This document shows, piece by piece, positions 17,124-26,152 of a stretch of 64,000 bases of DNA. Numbering within the stretch: the stretch's first letter is position 1; each line of letters opens with the position of its first letter. The stretch covers positions 24,659 through 88,658 of the forward strand of contig NZ_QFFN01000007.1 in NCBI RefSeq assembly GCF_003129925.1. Reading direction: 5' to 3'. The translations under genes and the position numbers were made by a program. The notes under the pieces were generated by a model that saw nothing but the letters and a program-made list of their open reading frames with translations, had not been told where the DNA came from and searched no databases. The DNA is from Bifidobacterium catulorum (GTDB lineage Bacteria > Actinomycetota > Actinomycetes > Actinomycetales > Bifidobacteriaceae).

Positions 17124-17789
17124 TCAGAATTCCGGCTCGTCGTTGCCGCTGCCGCCGAATTCGTCGTTCGTTCCGAAGGAACCGAACGAACCGGCGTCGC
17201 CCGTGGATCCCCACGGGTCGTTGGCGGGCGCGGACTGCTGTGCGGGGGCGGACTGTGCGGGGGCGGATGCGCCGCCCTGATATCCACCGTTGCCACCCTG
17301 GTAGCTGCCGCCACCGGAGTAGCCGCCCTGTGCGGGCGCCGCGTTGCGCTGGGCACCGGCGAAACCACCGCGGGAGGCGCCGCCTCCCTGGTATCCGCCG
17401 CCGTTGCCGCCGTTGCTGTTGCGCGTCACCTGCGCGGTGTTGCGCGACAGCGCGGGTCCGATCTCATCGACGCGAAGCTCCACGACGGTACGGTTGGAAC
17501 CGTCCTGGGCCTGATAGGAACGCTGCACCAGACGGCCCTGCGCGATTACGCGCATGCCCTTCGACAGCGAGGCCTGGATGTTGGAGGCCATGGGATTGTA
17601 GTTGGAATCCCAAGCGGAGCAGCGAAGGAACAGCGCGTCGCCGTCCTCCCACTGACCCGAGTTGCGGTTGTACGTACGGGGCGTCGAGGCGATGGTGAAA
17701 TTGACCACCGTGGCGCCGCTCGGAATCTGACGAAGCTCCGGATCGGCCGTGAGGTTGCCCACGACCGTGATTACGGTATCTCCTGCCAT
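17124..17789 (-). CDS. ssb: Single-stranded DNA-binding protein
   Basis: A 221-residue protein. An N-terminal OB-fold (about 1-110: [50 protein letters not shown]) precedes a Gly/Gln/Ala-rich flexible linker ([14 protein letters not shown]) and the acidic C-terminal tip NDEPEF. The tip is the docking site for partner proteins; the usual bacterial tip is DDDIPF, so this variant ending in EPEF is slightly divergent. It lies between rpsF and rpsR, the standard order in this operon. Confidence 0.96.
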   Translation of the reverse strand: MAGDTVITVVGNLTADPELRQIPSGATVVNFTIASTPRTYNRNSGQWEDGDALFLRCSAWDSNYNPMASNIQASLSKGMRVIAQGRLVQRSYQAQDGSNRTVVELRVDEIGPALSRNTAQVTRNSNGGNGGGYQGGGASRGGFAGAQRNAAPAQGGYSGGGSYQGGNGGYQGGASAPAQSAPAQQSAPANDPWGSTGDAGSFGSFGTNDEFGGSGNDEPEF

Positions 17790-17857
17790 TGCAAGGCCTT
17801 CCCTCGGGGAATCGATAAGTATTGGTAAGACGGTGATTTCGGGCTAGGCCCGAAGGA

Positions 17858-18154
17858 TCACTTGGCGTCCTTACGAAGAATCTTCGTACGGATGACGGAC
17901 TCGTTGAGGTTCAGCACACGATCCAGCTCGGCGCTGACTGCGGGCTCGGCGGTGTAGTTCACGACGGCGTAGTTGCCCTCGTTCTTGCCTTCGATCTCGT
18001 AGGCAAGCTTGCGGCGGCCCCAGATGTCGATGTCCTCGACGGTTCCCTTCTCATCGGTGACAACCTTCAGGAACTGGTCGACGAGCTTCTTCACGGCTCG
18101 CTCATCAAGCTCAGGATTTGCAATGAGCATCAGTTCATACTTATGCGCAGACAT
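17858..18154 (-). CDS. rpsF: 30S ribosomal protein S6
   Basis: A 98-residue protein with a complete S6 fold: [13 protein letters not shown] at the start, [21 protein letters not shown] in the middle and [16 protein letters not shown] at the end. The start is ATG 18154, with GGAGG upstream; a GTG codon directly before is unlikely to be the start. First gene of the operon. Confidence 0.97.
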   Translation of the reverse strand: MSAHKYELMLIANPELDERAVKKLVDQFLKVVTDEKGTVEDIDIWGRRKLAYEIEGKNEGNYAVVNYTAEPAVSAELDRVLNLNESVIRTKILRKDAK

Positions 18155-18159
18155 CACCC

Positions 18160-18230
18160 ACCTCCTTCGGACTTAAAGGCCATGGACGTTCCATGGCAGG
18201 AGTGTGTAAGCGCGTGCCCAAAATGGGCAA
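18160..18230 (-). promoter_or_regulatory. rpsF leader hairpins, possible S6:S18 autoregulatory site
   Basis: Just upstream of the rpsF ribosome site lies a perfect 8-bp hairpin (gccatgga-cgt-tccatggc, 18179-18197). A second hairpin (gccca..tgggc, 18216-18228) lies further upstream. On the minus strand CCTTTAAGTCCGAAGG can pair across a CCG-bearing loop and would cover part of the ribosome site. Many bacteria repress rpsF through an S6:S18-binding leader with a CCG element. That this leader does so is inference. Confidence 0.35.
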
Positions 18231-18331
18231 CTCTCTTAAAATACGGATACCCATGGACTACGCCCCTGGATCAATGGACTACGCGTGCGGGCCATGTCCG
18301 CCCCACGCGAACCGGCCCGGGAATCGGCACC

Positions 18332-19360
18332 TCAGCTGGCGCGCGGATCGCCGAACCAGGCGTCGTAGAGGATGGAGAAGTTGCGGTTGCCGTAGCTGGA
18401 GCACGAATCCCCCTCGCCCAGCCCGGCCTGCAGCGCCTTGACGTTCGGCTGGTACGGGGTGTAGATGTACAGCAGCGCGGTGGCATCGTTCTCTATCCAC
18501 ACGTTGGCGCCGCCGCAGCTTGTCTGGGGATGGTACTGCACGTAGTTGAGCCGGCCGGCGTGGAAGTTGTAGAGGCCTTCGTGCGCCTGATAGTACTTGA
18601 ACCGTCGCGCGGCGCCGTACACCTGGTTGAAGAAGCCGCCGTGCTTGGGGTCGCATGGCCCGTCGTCGGGGCAGGAGAGGCCGAGCGCCGCCTTGTAGCG
18701 TTCCTCGCTGGGCGTGGTGGTGCTGACGAGGCCCTGTTCCTTCTCAAGCATGACGAGCAGCACCTTCTGGCTGATGCCGCAGCTGCGGGCGGCACCGTCG
18801 ATGACCTGCGCGGCGGACTGCTGCTGGCCTCCCTTGTATCCGTCGCAAAGCCCATCGGACTTCTCGTCGAGCGTGATGACGGTGTAGTTCTTCAGGCACA
18901 GGTCGCCGGAGCATTTGGCGCCGTGCTTGTCGAGGAACTGCTGCACCTCGTACGTACCCATGGACGTCGAGTTGAAGAACTGGGTGTCGGAGATGATGTT
19001 GCCGGGGTCGAAATCGTACTGGCGCACGTATTTCGCCTGCCGGTTCTTGGCCATGGTGATGCTCATCTGCTTGTAGACGACGACCCCCATGCCGAACACG
19101 AATATGGCGGCGATGACGGCGGCGACCAGAGTGACCGTGAATTTCTTGACGGCGCGCACGCGTTTGCCGCCGTGCCGCATCCAGCGTCCGAAGGCCGTGC
19201 GCGGACGGCGCGGGGCCTTTTTGGGGGATTTCGAGGCGGTCTTGCGCCCTGACGTCGATTTCGGTGATTTCGACGGTGATTTCGACGCGCCGCCCGTCAC
19301 CGCGGGTTTTCTCCGCCGTTGCAGCCCGTTCGCCGTTGTGGATGCTTCATGAGATTTCAT
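18332..19360 (-). CDS. Membrane-anchored extracytoplasmic protein, possible lysozyme-like wall hydrolase
   Basis: A 342-residue protein. Residues 1-70 are basic and Ser/Lys/Pro-rich (KSPSKSPKSTSGRK). One membrane helix follows at about 74-96 (FTVTLVAAVIAAIFVFGMGVVV), and the rest is outside the cell. The extracellular part has eight Cys residues, likely disulfide-linked. QKVLLVMLEKEQGLVS places a Glu in a lysozyme/transglycosylase-like helix, and ALGLSCPDDGPCDPKHGGFFNQVYGAARRFKYY resembles conserved actinobacterial secreted proteins. A wall-hydrolase role is inference. The start ATG 19360 has AGGA 5 bases before it. It is encoded downstream of sbcC on the same strand, with a hairpin (19385-19413) between. 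Confidence 0.7.
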   Translation of the reverse strand: MKSHEASTTANGLQRRRKPAVTGGASKSPSKSPKSTSGRKTASKSPKKAPRRPRTAFGRWMRHGGKRVRAVKKFTVTLVAAVIAAIFVFGMGVVVYKQMSITMAKNRQAKYVRQYDFDPGNIISDTQFFNSTSMGTYEVQQFLDKHGAKCSGDLCLKNYTVITLDEKSDGLCDGYKGGQQQSAAQVIDGAARSCGISQKVLLVMLEKEQGLVSTTTPSEERYKAALGLSCPDDGPCDPKHGGFFNQVYGAARRFKYYQAHEGLYNFHAGRLNYVQYHPQTSCGGANVWIENDATALLYIYTPYQPNVKALQAGLGEGDSCSSYGNRNFSILYDAWFGDPRAS

Positions 19361-19384
19361 ACGTTCCTAACTCCCCCGCCTCTA

Positions 19385-19413
19385 CGGTATACCGCAGGAG
19401 TTGCGGCATACCG
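19385..19413 (-). terminator. Hairpin after sbcC, possible weak terminator
   Basis: CGGTATACCGCA-ggag-TTGCGGCATACCG forms a stem with one bulge. It has no strong T tract. It lies between the sbcC stop and the start of the next gene. Confidence 0.4.
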
Positions 19414-19519
19414 TCGCGCTGAGCGGAGGGCGTATTCCTGCCCGATTGCGTCTGGCCGATGAGGCCCAGCCGATTACGGCATGGTAATAACCCCACCTGA
19501 GATTTTCCTTCATGCCGGC

Positions 19520-22500
19520 TCACACCACCACCGTCAGGCGGGATGCGGAGTCCTCGTTGATGCGGGTCACGCTGATCCGTTCGGCGATCTGGTCCTTGAG
19601 CCGTCCGACGTGGGATATCACGCCGATGTCGCGGGTGCGGCTGATGGACCGCAGGACGTCGATCACGTCGTCGAGATAATCATCGGACAATGAGCCGAAG
19701 CCCTCGTCGATGAACAGCGTATCCATGGAGATGCCGCCGTTCTCGGCCTGGATGATGTCGGCGAGCGCAAGCGACAACGCCAGGGAGACGAAGAAGGTCT
19801 CGCCGCCGGAGAGCGTGGTGGCTTCGGTGGATCGTTCGCTGCGCCGGTCGAACACCTCGATGGGCAGTCCGGTTCTGGCCGTGCGGCCTTCGTGGGTGCC
19901 GAGCCGCAGTTCGTAGACGCCGCCGCGGATGTCCTTGAGGATCTCGTTGGCGCGGTCGAGCACGTCGCGGAAGCGTTCGGTCACGGCGTAGGTGACGAGC
20001 GAGAGGCCGTCGTTGGCGAGTGACCCCGCCTTGCCGCCGGCGAGCAGGGCCATGTCGCGTACGGGCGCGTAGTCGGCGCCGGCCTTGGCCCAGTCGCGCA
20101 GTCCGGCCGTGAGCGCTTCGGTGCGGCGGCGGCGCGCTTCGTCGAGTCCGCGGGCCTGCTCCTCGGCGCGAATGGCGGCCTCATGAGCCTGTTCGGCGAC
20201 GGCGAGGCGACGGCGCTCGGCGGTTTCGTCGAACATGGTGACGATGGCCATGATGTCGATGACGCCCATGCCGAAGTCGTCGGCCGGGTCGGAGGATTCG
20301 TCGGCCAAATCAGAGGATTCGTCGGAGAACAGTCGTTTCGCCTGCGCGGATTGCGCGAGGTCGGCGAATTCGCCGCGGATGCGCGCGAGGTCGGCGGTGA
20401 CGACGCTCATCTGGGTGTCGTGGTCGTCGATGGCCTGCTTCAGCCGTGCGGCTTCCTGTTCGGGCAGCAGGGCGATACGGGCGGCGTCGGCGTCGGCGAA
20501 TCTGTTGGCGTCGGCGAGTTCGGAGAGTCGGGCGAGGGACGTTTCGAGTTGTTCGCCGAGGGTGCGCAGTGCGGATTCCGCCTCCGCCGTCTGCTTCTCC
20601 AATGCGGCCCGCTGGTCGATACGTTCGGCGATCCGCTCGGCGATCGTCTGCTGCCGTTCGCATTCGTTGATGGCCTCCCGGGCCTTCTGCTCCTGCCGTT
20701 GCACGGATTCGGGCGTGGCTGGCGCACCGTCCGCGCCGATGCAGAGCTCGATGGCGGCGTCGGCGAGACGACGGGCGTTTTCGGCGTTGTTGCGGGCGAT
20801 TTCCAAGGCTTGCCGCGCCTGGGCGTCGTCCTGTTCGGCGGCACGGATCTTCAGCAGTTGTTCGGAGAGCAGACGATGCCGCTGCGCGAGTCCTTCCGCG
20901 GCGTCCAGTTCGGCCTGCAGCGCGGCCACGGCCGCCTGCGCCTGCGCGACATCGAGCCCGTGGGCGAGTTCGGCTTCGGTGTCGAGGGTCTTGTTCTGGA
21001 TGACGACGGCGCTTTTGGCCGCCTCGAACGCGGCCAGGGCCTCGCTGACGGTCTGGCCGAGCCGTGTGATCTGCGCGGCGTCCGGCTCGTCGGCGGGGAC
21101 GATCGCCGGCGCGGGATGGTCCACGGCGCCGCAGACCGGGCATGGCTCGCCGTCGGCCAGCAGGGCCGCGAACGCGGCGGCGCCGGCGGTCCGTTGCGCG
21201 GCCTCCGCCTTGGCATAGGCCGCTTCGGCCTCGTGGTGCCGGCGTCCGGCGAGCAGGGCGGCGTCTTCGAGCTCCCGCAGCTTCGATGCGGCCTCCTCCC
21301 GGAGGCGTGCGTGCCGCAGCCGGTTCCGTGCCTCGTCGAGGCGCTCGGCCAGACGGTCCTTGGAGCCTTCCTGCCGGATGACGTCCTGCAGCCGCTCGTT
21401 GACCGCGTCGGCGGATTCCATCGAGCCCAATGCGGCAGTGGTCTGCGCGACCCGTTGTTCGTTCCGTTCGGCGTTCTCCACGGCCTCCGAGGCTTCCTTA
21501 CGGGCGGCTTCGGCCTTGCGCAGACGTTCGCGCAGTGTCGTCGCGGCGTCGAGCGCGGCCTCGGCCACGGGGCGTTCCGCCGCCTTCCGAAGGGCCTGTT
21601 CACGGGCGGCGGCCATGACGTCGGCGGCGTCGTACCGGGCGAGCCGTTCCCGGTACTCCCCCAGCCGCCGCTCCTGACTGCCGCGCTGCACGCTGAGCGC
21701 CGTGCATTCACGCTGCGCTTGCACGACCGGTTCGGCCTTGCGCGACCGCTCCACACGTTCGCGGGCCTGCCTCATGTCGTCGTCGCGGGCCTTGAGCTCG
21801 CCGCGGCGTTTGACGGCCGTCTGTTCCGCTTCGGCCAGCGACCGCAGCCGCAGACCGACGTCCAGCCGTTCGCGGGCGGCGGCGAGCGCGTCGGCGGTCG
21901 TCTGCAGCGTCGCCCGGCATCGCGCCAGCGTCGCGTCACTGGTTTCGGCGACCTGCCGCAGCCGGCTCCCGATGGCGGCGACGATGTCGTCCGGGCTCAT
22001 GGCCGGTTCGTTGAGGTCGCCGCCGTCTGTCAGGCACCATGCGGCGTCATGGGCGGTGCCGCCGTCCGCATCGATGCCATTATCGGCGTCCGCGTCGGCG
22101 TCATCATCCCCGGCGATGGTCCCGCATTCGACGGCAAGCGCGTCGATGCGGTCGGCGTTGTCCTTCGCCTCGTCGATCATGCCGATGACGTCGTCGCGCC
22201 GCCGGTCCATGTCGGCGGAACGCTGTTTCCGCATGGTATCAAGTATCGTTTGAATGCGTTCGTAGATGTCGGCGGAGAACAGGTCCTTGATCAGTCTTGT
22301 ACGCTCCTCGGGCTTGCATTTGAGGAATCCGGAGAACTGGCCCTGCGCCAGCATCACGGTCTTCGAGAACTGGTCCCGGTTCAGATGCAGCAAACGGATG
22401 ACCTCCACGCCGGTGTCGCGCGCCTGCGAGGCCAGCGTCTCGCTGTTGCCGGCGGCCTCGGCGTAATCGAAATAGCGTTGCGCCCCGCCATCCGGCTCGG

Positions 22501-22909
22501 ACTCGCCCGCGGCCGTCGCGCGCACCAGATCCCCGAGCCCGGCGTCGATCTTCCACAACGTGCCCTTCGCGTTCTCCGTCATGGTCCCCTCGCCGCGGCG
22601 CTTGCGCCGTTCGAACTGCGGCTGGCGACGCACGCGGTAATACGACCCGTCGATCTCGAATATCAGATCGACGAACGACGCCTTCGGATCGGTGTCCAGG
22701 AATCGGGAGCGCAGACGGTCCTTGCTGGCGTCGTCCGAGGAGACGGCGCCGTACAGCGCGAAGCTGATGCAGTCGAGGATCGTCGACTTCCCGGAACCGG
22801 TCTCGCCTTCGATGAGGAAGATATGGGAACGGCTCAGCGCGGCGAAATCGATGGAATATTCACCGTCGTACGGGCCGATGCCCATGAATCTCATGCCGAT
22901 CAGTCGCAT
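19520..22909 (-). CDS. sbcC: Exonuclease subunit SbcC (Rad50-like ATPase)
   Basis: A 1,129-residue SMC-like ATPase. Walker A IEGETGSGKSTILD sits at about residues 34-47. Two long coiled-coil halves rich in Ala, Arg and Glu flank the zinc hook CPVCG at about residue 590. The ABC signature LSGGETFFVSLALSLALADI and Walker B TLFIDEGFGSLS lie near the C-terminus. With SbcD it trims DNA ends and cleaves hairpins at palindromes. The start ATG 22909 lies within the last codons of sbcD (overlap of 10 bases), so translation is coupled. An extended frame upstream to 23344 is the antisense-free readthrough inside sbcD, not part of the protein. Its presence is relevant since this region is rich in palindromes. 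Confidence 0.95.
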   Translation of the reverse strand: MRLIGMRFMGIGPYDGEYSIDFAALSRSHIFLIEGETGSGKSTILDCISFALYGAVSSDDASKDRLRSRFLDTDPKASFVDLIFEIDGSYYRVRRQPQFERRKRRGEGTMTENAKGTLWKIDAGLGDLVRATAAGESEPDGGAQRYFDYAEAAGNSETLASQARDTGVEVIRLLHLNRDQFSKTVMLAQGQFSGFLKCKPEERTRLIKDLFSADIYERIQTILDTMRKQRSADMDRRRDDVIGMIDEAKDNADRIDALAVECGTIAGDDDADADADNGIDADGGTAHDAAWCLTDGGDLNEPAMSPDDIVAAIGSRLRQVAETSDATLARCRATLQTTADALAAARERLDVGLRLRSLAEAEQTAVKRRGELKARDDDMRQARERVERSRKAEPVVQAQRECTALSVQRGSQERRLGEYRERLARYDAADVMAAAREQALRKAAERPVAEAALDAATTLRERLRKAEAARKEASEAVENAERNEQRVAQTTAALGSMESADAVNERLQDVIRQEGSKDRLAERLDEARNRLRHARLREEAASKLRELEDAALLAGRRHHEAEAAYAKAEAAQRTAGAAAFAALLADGEPCPVCGAVDHPAPAIVPADEPDAAQITRLGQTVSEALAAFEAAKSAVVIQNKTLDTEAELAHGLDVAQAQAAVAALQAELDAAEGLAQRHRLLSEQLLKIRAAEQDDAQARQALEIARNNAENARRLADAAIELCIGADGAPATPESVQRQEQKAREAINECERQQTIAERIAERIDQRAALEKQTAEAESALRTLGEQLETSLARLSELADANRFADADAARIALLPEQEAARLKQAIDDHDTQMSVVTADLARIRGEFADLAQSAQAKRLFSDESSDLADESSDPADDFGMGVIDIMAIVTMFDETAERRRLAVAEQAHEAAIRAEEQARGLDEARRRRTEALTAGLRDWAKAGADYAPVRDMALLAGGKAGSLANDGLSLVTYAVTERFRDVLDRANEILKDIRGGVYELRLGTHEGRTARTGLPIEVFDRRSERSTEATTLSGGETFFVSLALSLALADIIQAENGGISMDTLFIDEGFGSLSDDYLDDVIDVLRSISRTRDIGVISHVGRLKDQIAERISVTRINEDSASRLTVVV

Positions 22910-24174
22910 GGTTCCTGCTCCTTCCTCGCCTGCTCCACGGCGGCGCGCAGCACGTCCCCCTCGGCTTCGGTGGGTTCGCGGTCCAATGTATAGCGCACGA
23001 ATTCGCGCACCACGTCGAATTCGCCATGCGAACGGCGCAGGTCGGCCATGGCACGGCCGCCCGTGTCCCGGCGGCGGCGTATCTCGAATTTCTTTTCCAA
23101 CGGATGGCGGTAGGCGGCGTCGAGGCGGCGGTACATGTCGTGCGGGTAGGCGTCGCATACGACCGTGATGGACACCCAGTCGTCGCAGTATCGTTCGGCG
23201 AGGTCGCCAAGCAGACGTTCCGGCGTGTCGCGCAGTTGGACGAGAGCGGGCTGGTCGGATCCGACGGGCAGCTGGCGCACGGCCATGTCGTCCGTGTCGA
23301 CGACCACCACGCTTTTGCCGTTGCCCGTCTTCGGCGGCATACACGCCTCGGAGAACGAGTAGGCCAGCAGGGAGCCGGCGTACCGGGCGGACGTGGGATG
23401 TGCTGAGGCATCGGCGCCGGGCGCGGCCGGGGCGGGGATGCGCACCTGCTGGGCGCGGTGCAGATGGCCGAGCGCCAGATAGTCGATGCCGCCGCCGGCG
23501 AACAACGCCGCCGGAACGCCGTCGACCCCGCCGACCGTGATGTTGCGTTCGGAATCGCTGGGTGCGGCGCCGGAGACGAACGCATGGGCCATGAGCACGG
23601 CGCGCAGACCGGGGTCCTCGGCCCGGCGTCTGCGCAGGTCCGCTTCGACGAGCGTCATCGCGGCGGCCATGACCCCCTCGTGCGAGCGCGGGATCGCGGG
23701 CCCGTCCGGCAGCATCGCCTGCAGCGTCGGCCGGGCGACGTCGGGATCGAGGTAGGGAAGCGCGTATATGGCGAGGCTCTCGGGCCTGGGGTCGTCGCGG
23801 CCGGCGCGCCGCACGATCACCGGGGTGGCTATGTCGTCGATGGCGCAGCGCAGGTGCAGGTTGTCGCGCATCATGTGTGCGCCGAATCCGAGTTTGCGCG
23901 CCGAATCATGGTTGCCGGGCGTGACGACGACGTCCACGGCCGGGCGGTCGTCGGCATCGGCCGTGAGCCTGGTCAGCACGTCGTCGAGGATGTCCACGGA
24001 CGCGGCGGACGGCATCGGCGAATCATAGACGTCGCCGGACACGCAGACCACGTCGACGCGTTCGCGCCGGACGGTCTCGACCAGCCAGTCCAACGCCTTA
24101 CGCTGGTATTCGGTCAGGTCCACGCCCTTGAGCCGGCGCCCGATATGCCAGTCGGATGTATGCAGAATCCTCAT
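22900..24174 (-). CDS. sbcD: Exonuclease subunit SbcD (Mre11-like nuclease)
   Basis: A 424-residue metallophosphoesterase. MRILHTSDWHIGRRL gives phosphoesterase motif I at the N-terminus. Further metal-binding motifs are VVCVSGDVYDSP (about 50), VVTPGNHDSARKL (about 95), VLMAHAFVSG (about 190) and YLALGHLHRAQQ (about 238). The C-terminal capping domain follows. Start ATG 24174 is chosen since the family begins MRILHTSDWH; the long frame upstream crosses the promoter region. It is cotranscribed with sbcC, which overlaps its stop. Confidence 0.95.
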   Translation of the reverse strand: MRILHTSDWHIGRRLKGVDLTEYQRKALDWLVETVRRERVDVVCVSGDVYDSPMPSAASVDILDDVLTRLTADADDRPAVDVVVTPGNHDSARKLGFGAHMMRDNLHLRCAIDDIATPVIVRRAGRDDPRPESLAIYALPYLDPDVARPTLQAMLPDGPAIPRSHEGVMAAAMTLVEADLRRRRAEDPGLRAVLMAHAFVSGAAPSDSERNITVGGVDGVPAALFAGGGIDYLALGHLHRAQQVRIPAPAAPGADASAHPTSARYAGSLLAYSFSEACMPPKTGNGKSVVVVDTDDMAVRQLPVGSDQPALVQLRDTPERLLGDLAERYCDDWVSITVVCDAYPHDMYRRLDAAYRHPLEKKFEIRRRRDTGGRAMADLRRSHGEFDVVREFVRYTLDREPTEAEGDVLRAAVEQARKEQEPCD

Positions 24175-24269
24175 ACCCCAAGCATAACGAGGGGAATTGA
24201 GGCGGGGAAGCAACCGTACGACATCCAGTCGGCAACCAACTGTGCAGCGATGCCGCACGGCGCATCTCC

Positions 24270-24305
24270 ATACTACGTCAGGAGACATCGCAACTACGTA
24301 GTTTT
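24270..24305. promoter_or_regulatory. Palindrome AACTACGTAGTT with upstream half-site
   Basis: A perfect 12-bp palindrome at 24292-24303 sits about 120 bases from both the sbcD start (minus) and the SDR gene start (plus). A half-site TACTACGT is at 24270-24277. The core ACTACGTAGT also occurs at 15853-15862. It could be an operator of a dimeric repressor. Confidence 0.4.
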
Positions 24306-24407
24306 TCGAATCGTGGACACCCGATCGTCGTTGGCGGACGCCCCCGGGCCGAGAGGCCATCACACCTACAATGAAACCGTATATGCATCGCATCGCGAGG
24401 AGGAACC

Positions 24408-25163
24408 ATGACGAACAACGTTGTCAAGACCGCTGTGGTGACGGGCGCTTCAAGCGGCATCGGCGCCGCCACCGTACGCACGCTGACGACCGAGGGATGG
24501 AAGGTGTTCGCACTGGCCCGGCGGGAGGAGAGGCTTGCCTCTCTGGCCGCGGAGACCGGCTGCACGCCCGTCGTGGCCGACATCACCGACGAGGATTCCA
24601 CCACCGCCGCGGTGCGCACGATCCTCGCGGCCGGCCCGGTCAAGGCGCTGGTGAACTGCGCCGGAGGCGCCGTCGGCAAGGACCCGGTCGCCACGGCGAA
24701 CCTCGACGACTGGCGCGCCATGTACGAGCTGAACGTGCTGGGCACGCTGCGCATCACGCAGAAGCTGCTGCCGGCGCTCAAGGAGTCGGCCGGCTCGGTG
24801 CTGGTCATCTCCTCCACCGCAGGCATCGAACCGTACGAGGGCGGCGCCGGATACTGCGCCTCGAAGTTCGCCGAACGGGTCATGGCGCGCGTGCTGCGGC
24901 TGGAGATGATCGGCGAACCGATCCGCGTGATCGACATCGCGCCCGGCATGGTCAAGACCGACGAATTCTCCGTCAAGCGCTTCCACGGCGATGAGTCGAA
25001 GGCCGCCGCCGTGTACGCCGGCGTGCCCGACCCGCTCAAGGCCGAGGACATCGCCGAATGCGTGCGCTGGGCGCTCGACCAGCCCGACACGGTGGACGTG
25101 GACAGCATCGTCGTGCGCCCGCGCGCCGAAGGCTCCTACACCAAGGTGTTCCGCAACGCCTGA
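24408..25163 (+). CDS. Short-chain dehydrogenase/reductase (NADP-type, YdfG-like)
   Basis: A 251-residue classical SDR. The nucleotide-binding motif is TGASSGIG at about 12-19, with Arg residues after the second strand (ALARREERL) suggesting NADP(H). NCAGGA is at about 83, catalytic Ser in VISSTAG at about 141, and YCASK at about 154-158. The sequence IAPGMVKTDEFSVKRFHGD resembles YdfG-type 3-hydroxy acid/serine dehydrogenases. Substrate is not certain. The start has GAGGAGG upstream. It is monocistronic and divergent from sbcDC. Confidence 0.92.
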   Translation: MTNNVVKTAVVTGASSGIGAATVRTLTTEGWKVFALARREERLASLAAETGCTPVVADITDEDSTTAAVRTILAAGPVKALVNCAGGAVGKDPVATANLDDWRAMYELNVLGTLRITQKLLPALKESAGSVLVISSTAGIEPYEGGAGYCASKFAERVMARVLRLEMIGEPIRVIDIAPGMVKTDEFSVKRFHGDESKAAAVYAGVPDPLKAEDIAECVRWALDQPDTVDVDSIVVRPRAEGSYTKVFRNA

Positions 25164-25188
25164 CCGCACCACCGCATCAGGTCATCCC

Positions 25189-25265
25189 CGGTTTCACCGC
25201 AATCCGTTGCGGAATAGACTGCATTCTTGGCATATCGCGGTGAAACCGACGAGCGGCCGCGTCAT
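25189..25265 (+). repeat. Hairpin element 1 with conserved GCGTCAT tail
   Basis: CGGTTTCACCGC (25189-25200) pairs perfectly over 12 bp with GCGGTGAAACCG (25237-25248). The right arm is preceded by GGCATATC and followed by acgagcggccgcgtcat. Element 2 has the same order of parts. Confidence 0.7.
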
Positions 25266-25394
25266 GTTTCACCATATTTCGGTTCACTATTCAGACCGAA
25301 ATCCATAGACGCTAGATTCTTCGTTTTCGTTTTTCCCACGGCTACATTCACAATGTAAGTAATATGTTGTCCTAACATGCCAAGCGATCGCTCA

Positions 25395-25463
25395 TTGATT
25401 CCGCCGGGAAACAGGCCGTCCCCTCGGCATACCACGGTGGAATCGGTAAGCGACCGCGTCATT
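25395..25463 (+). repeat. Hairpin element 2, diverged copy of element 1
   Basis: GATTCCGCCG (25397-25406) pairs with CGGTGGAATC (25435-25444), with one G-T wobble. GGCATACCA precedes the right arm and ggtaagcgaccgcgtcat follows it, as in element 1. Confidence 0.65.
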
Positions 25464-25528
25464 CCGGCAGCGGCGGACGACGCAGTCGGCCGCACCGGAA
25501 AAATCCCAAAATTATCCCGATTTCGGGC

Positions 25529-25555
25529 TTGTCCGCGCCAGAATGTGGTTATAAT
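25529..25555 (+). promoter_or_regulatory. Promoter of the rpsP operon
   Basis: A perfect -10 box TATAAT at 25550-25555 with TTGTCC at 25529-25534 (spacing 15). TGG before the -10 box may act as an extended element. It is about 127 bases before rpsP. Confidence 0.7.
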
Positions 25556-25682
25556 ATCTAGCTGTTATTCGTAAGCAGTGGCGCCCTCTAACTCCGTTGC
25601 TTATGAGGAACACGTGGATCGCGGTTTCCGTGCCCCACACGAAACCGAAGATGCACACCCCTAATACATAAGGAGAGCCGTT

Positions 25683-26150
25683 TTGGCAACCAAGATTCGT
25701 CTGAAGCGCCTGGGCAAGAAGCACTACGCCTTCTACCGTGTCGTCGTTATGGATTCCCGCAAGGCCCGTAACGGCAAGACCATCGAGGAGATCGGTATCT
25801 ACGATCCCAACAAGCAGCCCTCGCTCATCCAGATCAAGTCTGACCGTGCTCAGTACTGGCTCGGTGTCGGCGCCCAGCCGACCGAGCCCGTCTTCAAGCT
25901 GCTCAACATCACCGGCGACTGGCAGAAGTTCAAGGGCCTGCCCGGTGCCGAGGGCACGCTGAAGGTCGCCGCCGAGGGTCCGGACGCGGAGGCCCGTGTG
26001 GCCGCCGCCGCCGATGAGGCCCAGAAGCTCAAGGCCGCCAAGGCCGAAGCCGAAGCCAAGGCCAAGGCCGAGAAGGAAGCCGAGGAGGCCGCTGCGGCCG
26101 CCGAAGCCGAGGCCCCCGCCGAGGAAGCCACCGAGGAGAAGGCTGAGTAA
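25683..26150 (+). CDS. rpsP: 30S ribosomal protein S16
   Basis: A 155-residue protein. The first 80 residues are S16 ([48 protein letters not shown]). A long Ala/Glu/Lys-rich C-terminal extension (about 95-155) follows, as in other actinobacteria. The start is TTG 25683; AAGGAGAG is placed 5-9 bases upstream, so this rare start seems real. First gene of rpsP-KH-rimM-trmD. Confidence 0.97.
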   Translation: MATKIRLKRLGKKHYAFYRVVVMDSRKARNGKTIEEIGIYDPNKQPSLIQIKSDRAQYWLGVGAQPTEPVFKLLNITGDWQKFKGLPGAEGTLKVAAEGPDAEARVAAAADEAQKLKAAKAEAEAKAKAEKEAEEAAAAAEAEAPAEEATEEKAE

Positions 26151-26152
26151 TC

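Larger units (their letters stand above)
25164..25682. other. Intergenic region with two related hairpins and the rpsP promoter
   Basis: No gene seen. It contains hairpin element 1 (25189-25265), hairpin element 2 (25395-25463), and the promoter and leader of the rpsP operon. Confidence 0.65.

Noticed and set aside
20183..22993. Plus-strand open frame of over 900 codons opposite sbcC
   Set aside because: sbcC has all ATPase and zinc-hook motifs on the minus strand. The plus frame is the complement of its coiled coil.
22910..23344. N-terminal extension of SbcC
   Set aside because: It lies wholly inside sbcD in another frame, and SbcC proteins begin near the Walker A region.
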